DNA of 14,852 nt from Mucilaginibacter sp. (GTDB taxonomy: Bacteria; Bacteroidota; Bacteroidia; Sphingobacteriales; Sphingobacteriaceae), in NCBI GenBank assembly GCA_019235595.1, contig JAFAKI010000101.1, forward strand, positions 1 through 14,852, given 5' to 3'. The notes beneath the pieces are model-generated. The model saw only the letters and a list, made by a program, of their open reading frames with translations. It was not told the DNA's origin and ran no database searches. The translations under genes and the position numbers were made by a program. The first letter of the stretch is position 1. Every line of letters begins with the position of its first letter. Shown in pieces: positions 12,510-14,852 of this stretch.

Positions 12510-14516
12510 TTATTTAGTTACCAGGTCAACATACTTCACTTGCTCGGGGAACCAAACTGTCATTTCGCCCTTGCCGCGATTAGCCCATGAATAATATGGG
12601 ATGGCGGTCAGGGTTGCAGCCTGCGTGCTTATGCCTTGTCCCGATGGGTCGACATTAATACTTTTCACATCAGCTTTTAACACCATAACGCCGTTTAGCA
12701 GGTCGCGCTCATATTGCGTTTCGAAAGTGATATCTTTGGGTACGATCAGGTTACTGGCCAGGCCGTTATTATCTTTCCATTCAGCGCAATACATAATCGG
12801 GCCACGTTGCAATGCAATTTTGCCGATATCATCAGGCACATTCGTATTAGCAACCACGCGGCGCACATCCATTGGCAAAGTCATTTCTACCTTATCGTTT
12901 TTCTTCCACTTTCTGCTGATCACTGCATAGCCTTTTTCAACCTGGTAGTTTACGGGCACGCCATTTACTTTTATCTCGACACCGGTTGTTGATTTCTTTT
13001 CATATCTATACAAATCTGAAGGTATCGCTTCGTTTTGTGCCCACCCCGGGATGCGGATTTTTAAATCCATATCCATTTTTTGCGCCGGGTCAACGGTAAA
13101 TTTCAGGCCGCCATCCCATGGGTAGTTATTTTCCTGGGTGATCTTTACAGCTTTGTTATTTACCGTCAAGTTTCCTACACCGCTAATGAACAGATTTACA
13201 TACAGGGCATTGCCTTTTTGCGCGTAGATATAGCCTGGCACTGACGGCAGCAGCCTTACCACATTGGTTGGGCAACAAGAACAAGTGAACCAGCCGGAAC
13301 GCTGAGGCTCTGTATCTCCGCTCGAAAAAATATTTTTGATCTCCATAGCATTGGTGTAGAAGAAGGATTTACCATCCAAACCAACGCCTGATATCAAGCC
13401 GTTATAAAGGGTTTTCTCCAGCACGTCAATATATTTGCTATCGCCATGCAACAGGAACATACGCTGATTCCAGAATACGCTGCCGATTGCCGCACAGGTT
13501 TCGTTATAGGCGGTTGCATTGGGTAGTTCGTAATTGTCGCCAAAGCGTTCACCATCACCTACTGCTCCTATACTACCCTGCACATACATCTTTTTGGTGA
13601 CCATATTTTCCCAAATCCGGTCGATGGCTTTCAGATAAGCAGTATCCCCGGTTAATGCAGCTACGTCGGTCATGCCTGAATAAAGGTACATCGCGCGTAC
13701 GGCATGGCCTTCGGCTTCAGTCTGATCAACTACCGGTTTGTCATCCTGCCAATACATTCCGTTTTCCCATTCATTTTTACTCTTGGACTTATATTCCTTG
13801 TGACCACGCTGATCGATAAAGAATTTAGCCAATGTCAGATATTCGGTTTTGCCGGTCGCGCGATACATTCTTACCAGACCCATCTCCACAATCTCGTGGC
13901 CAGGTGCCACATGCTTTTTATCAGGACCGAATGTCCGTACCAGCAAGTCGGCGTTTTTTATGGCGATATTCAGGAAATTGCGTTTCCCGGTAGCCATATA
14001 ATGTGCCACTGCAGCCTCAAACATGTGCCCGCAATTGTATAACTCGTGGCTCATATTTTGTTCATTCACCCACCTTTCAGGCCCGGCCCAAGGACCAGGA
14101 TGCAATGGATCGATGCTGCGTGCGGTATATAAATACCCGTCTGGCTCCTGCGCTTTGCCAATAATGGTTATCAGCGAATCCAAATAAGCGGATAATTTCG
14201 GATCAGGATGCTCGGCTAATGAATAAGATGCTCCTTCAATGGTTTTATAAATATCGGTATCGTCAAAAGGGTATACAGTGCAAAATTTGCCTTTGTGCTC
14301 AGCCGCCATCACAAAATTCTTTACACGGCCGGTATTCTCACAACGCTCAAAAGATGCCGCTATGGTAACCGTGCGGTTGGTTTCGATACGGGGCGTCCAG
14401 AACTGATCCGTGAGTTTTACACTGGTAAAAGGTACCGGCTGTATGGGATAATCAGGGTGCTGGGCAAAAGCAGTAAGGCTATAGCAAGCCAATATAAATG
14501 TGCTTATTTTTTTCAT
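12510..14516 (-). CDS. secreted GH127 glycosidase, probable beta-L-arabinofuranosidase
   Basis: 668 aa from the ATG at 14516. An in-frame ATG at 14561 would add 15 residues, but it lies upstream of the predicted promoter and before a clear signal peptide (MKKISTFILACYSLTAFAQ), so 14516 is preferred. Family GH127 (former DUF1680): (alpha/alpha)6 barrel plus C-terminal beta domains. In the B. longum enzyme HypBA1, as I recall, a zinc ion held by one Glu and three Cys activates a catalytic cysteine. The corresponding parts are visible: Glu323 in GERF as likely acid/base, AYNETC with Glu339 and Cys341 as zinc ligands, and a CSCCPTN cluster with Cys412, Cys414 and Cys415. Expected reaction: release of L-arabinose from beta-1,2-linked arabinofuranosyl chains on hydroxyproline. 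Other GH127 members act on pectin side chains, so specificity is inferred from the downstream hydroxyproline genes. Confidence 0.88.
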   Translation of the reverse strand: MKKISTFILACYSLTAFAQHPDYPIQPVPFTSVKLTDQFWTPRIETNRTVTIAASFERCENTGRVKNFVMAAEHKGKFCTVYPFDDTDIYKTIEGASYSLAEHPDPKLSAYLDSLITIIGKAQEPDGYLYTARSIDPLHPGPWAGPERWVNEQNMSHELYNCGHMFEAAVAHYMATGKRNFLNIAIKNADLLVRTFGPDKKHVAPGHEIVEMGLVRMYRATGKTEYLTLAKFFIDQRGHKEYKSKSKNEWENGMYWQDDKPVVDQTEAEGHAVRAMYLYSGMTDVAALTGDTAYLKAIDRIWENMVTKKMYVQGSIGAVGDGERFGDNYELPNATAYNETCAAIGSVFWNQRMFLLHGDSKYIDVLEKTLYNGLISGVGLDGKSFFYTNAMEIKNIFSSGDTEPQRSGWFTCSCCPTNVVRLLPSVPGYIYAQKGNALYVNLFISGVGNLTVNNKAVKITQENNYPWDGGLKFTVDPAQKMDMDLKIRIPGWAQNEAIPSDLYRYEKKSTTGVEIKVNGVPVNYQVEKGYAVISRKWKKNDKVEMTLPMDVRRVVANTNVPDDIGKIALQRGPIMYCAEWKDNNGLASNLIVPKDITFETQYERDLLNGVMVLKADVKSINVDPSGQGISTQAATLTAIPYYSWANRGKGEMTVWFPEQVKYVDLVTK

Positions 14517-14539
14517 CAGATTGACAATTACCTGTAATT

Positions 14540-14547
14540 CAAAGGTA
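14540..14547 (-). promoter_or_regulatory. -7 box TACCTTTG of the GH127 promoter
   Basis: On the minus strand 14547 to 14540 reads TACCTTTG, an exact TAnnTTTG match. Transcription would begin near 14535, leaving a leader of about 20 nt before the ATG at 14516. No good TTG -33 element is visible at the usual distance, which would fit a promoter that needs an activator. This box excludes the longer start at 14561. Confidence 0.5.
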
Positions 14548-14561
14548 CGGTCTATGTTCAC

Positions 14562-14813
14562 TAAAAATAAAGAGGATTATTACCCGATATTAACCATATT
14601 TTAACCACACTACTTGCCTAAGTAGCATTATGCTGACAAAATACTATCAGCGAAGGACGATTTTTAAAAGTCATAAATTTTATAATATATTGAAAATGAA
14701 TAGTTAATCGACTTTATTAACATTAATTTAATATTATAACAACAATCAGTTAATTTGCCCTCCATAGCTTTGTACCATAATCAGATTGTTCTCATAAAAA
14801 TTTTTGTTTTTTA
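14562..14813. other. divergent AT-rich intergenic region
   Basis: A 250-bp non-coding stretch between the GH127 gene and the rightward gene at 14814. It is very AT-rich from 14660 to 14760, with scattered TTAA/ATTAAT words that could bind regulators, but I see no convincing symmetric operator. It holds the likely promoter of the right-edge gene. Confidence 0.5.
14765..14772 (+). promoter_or_regulatory. -7 box TAGCTTTG for the right-edge gene
   Basis: TAGCTTTG at 14765-14772 matches TAnnTTTG exactly and would give a leader of about 35 nt to the ATG at 14814. A TTTG at 14754-14757 is too close to act as the -33 element, and no better one is visible. Confidence 0.45.
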
Positions 14814-14852
14814 ATGATCCAGCGCCCACCGAGAAAGAGAATAAAGAAGAAG
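14814..14852 (+). CDS. start of a rightward gene, cut by window edge
   Basis: Thirteen codons from the ATG at 14814 to the last base, reading MIQRPPRKRIKKK, with no stop. The position behind an exact -7 box and an AT-rich leader supports a real start. The strongly basic N-terminus would suit the cytoplasmic tail of a membrane protein or a nucleic-acid-binding protein. Nothing more can be said from 13 residues. Confidence 0.45.
   Translation, partial: MIQRPPRKRIKKK

Noticed and set aside
12363..12590. 75-aa plus-strand frame through the region behind GH127
   Set aside because: It is made of the palindromic repeat and the antisense end of GH127.

Overview
The window looks like chromosome of a Bacteroidota bacterium, most likely Sphingobacteriaceae (Mucilaginibacter/Pedobacter type). 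The reasons are: start codons without Shine-Dalgarno sequences but with A/T-rich leaders; several exact TAnnTTTG -7 boxes typical of this phylum; sphingolipid-type lipid enzymes; a secreted GH127 glycosidase; and many short palindromic intergenic repeats. The genus is an inference from style, not from a marker gene.

Left part, plus strand (1-6333). The window opens inside an RND efflux permease (2-2092, N-terminal third missing). After a 171-bp gap comes a probable three-gene lipid/envelope operon. It holds a membrane desaturase that closely resembles eukaryotic sphingolipid delta-4 desaturase (2264-3280), a sterol-desaturase/fatty-acid-hydroxylase superfamily enzyme (3333-4169), and, 7 bp later, a small outer-membrane beta-barrel (4177-4800). 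Two less characterised genes follow: an unrecognised 145-149 aa protein with its own good promoter (4858-5307) and an exported beta-propeller-like protein (5422-6333).

Middle. A lone minus-strand gene for a two-helix membrane protein of unknown function (6387-6869) and a 200-bp non-coding stretch with palindromic repeats separate the two halves.

Right part, minus strand (7069-14516). Five genes run in the same direction. In transcription order they are: secreted GH127 beta-L-arabinofuranosidase-type glycosidase, DapA-like pyrroline-4-hydroxy-2-carboxylate deaminase, 2-oxoglutarate semialdehyde dehydrogenase, proline-racemase-family 4-hydroxyproline 2-epimerase, and FAD-dependent D-hydroxyproline oxidase/dehydrogenase. 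The last four make up the whole known route from trans-4-hydroxy-L-proline to 2-oxoglutarate. The GH127 enzyme is the family that removes beta-L-arabinofuranose from hydroxyproline-linked arabino-oligosaccharides of plant extensins. The most interesting reading of the window is therefore a locus that first strips arabinose from plant hydroxyproline-rich glycoprotein fragments and then burns the freed hydroxyproline. No transporter, peptidase or regulator for this is present inside the window.

Every junction of this catabolic cluster carries a different palindromic or tandem-repeat element, which makes one simple tightly packed operon unlikely. At the right edge a divergent plus-strand gene begins (14814-), with a TAnnTTTG box in front of it.
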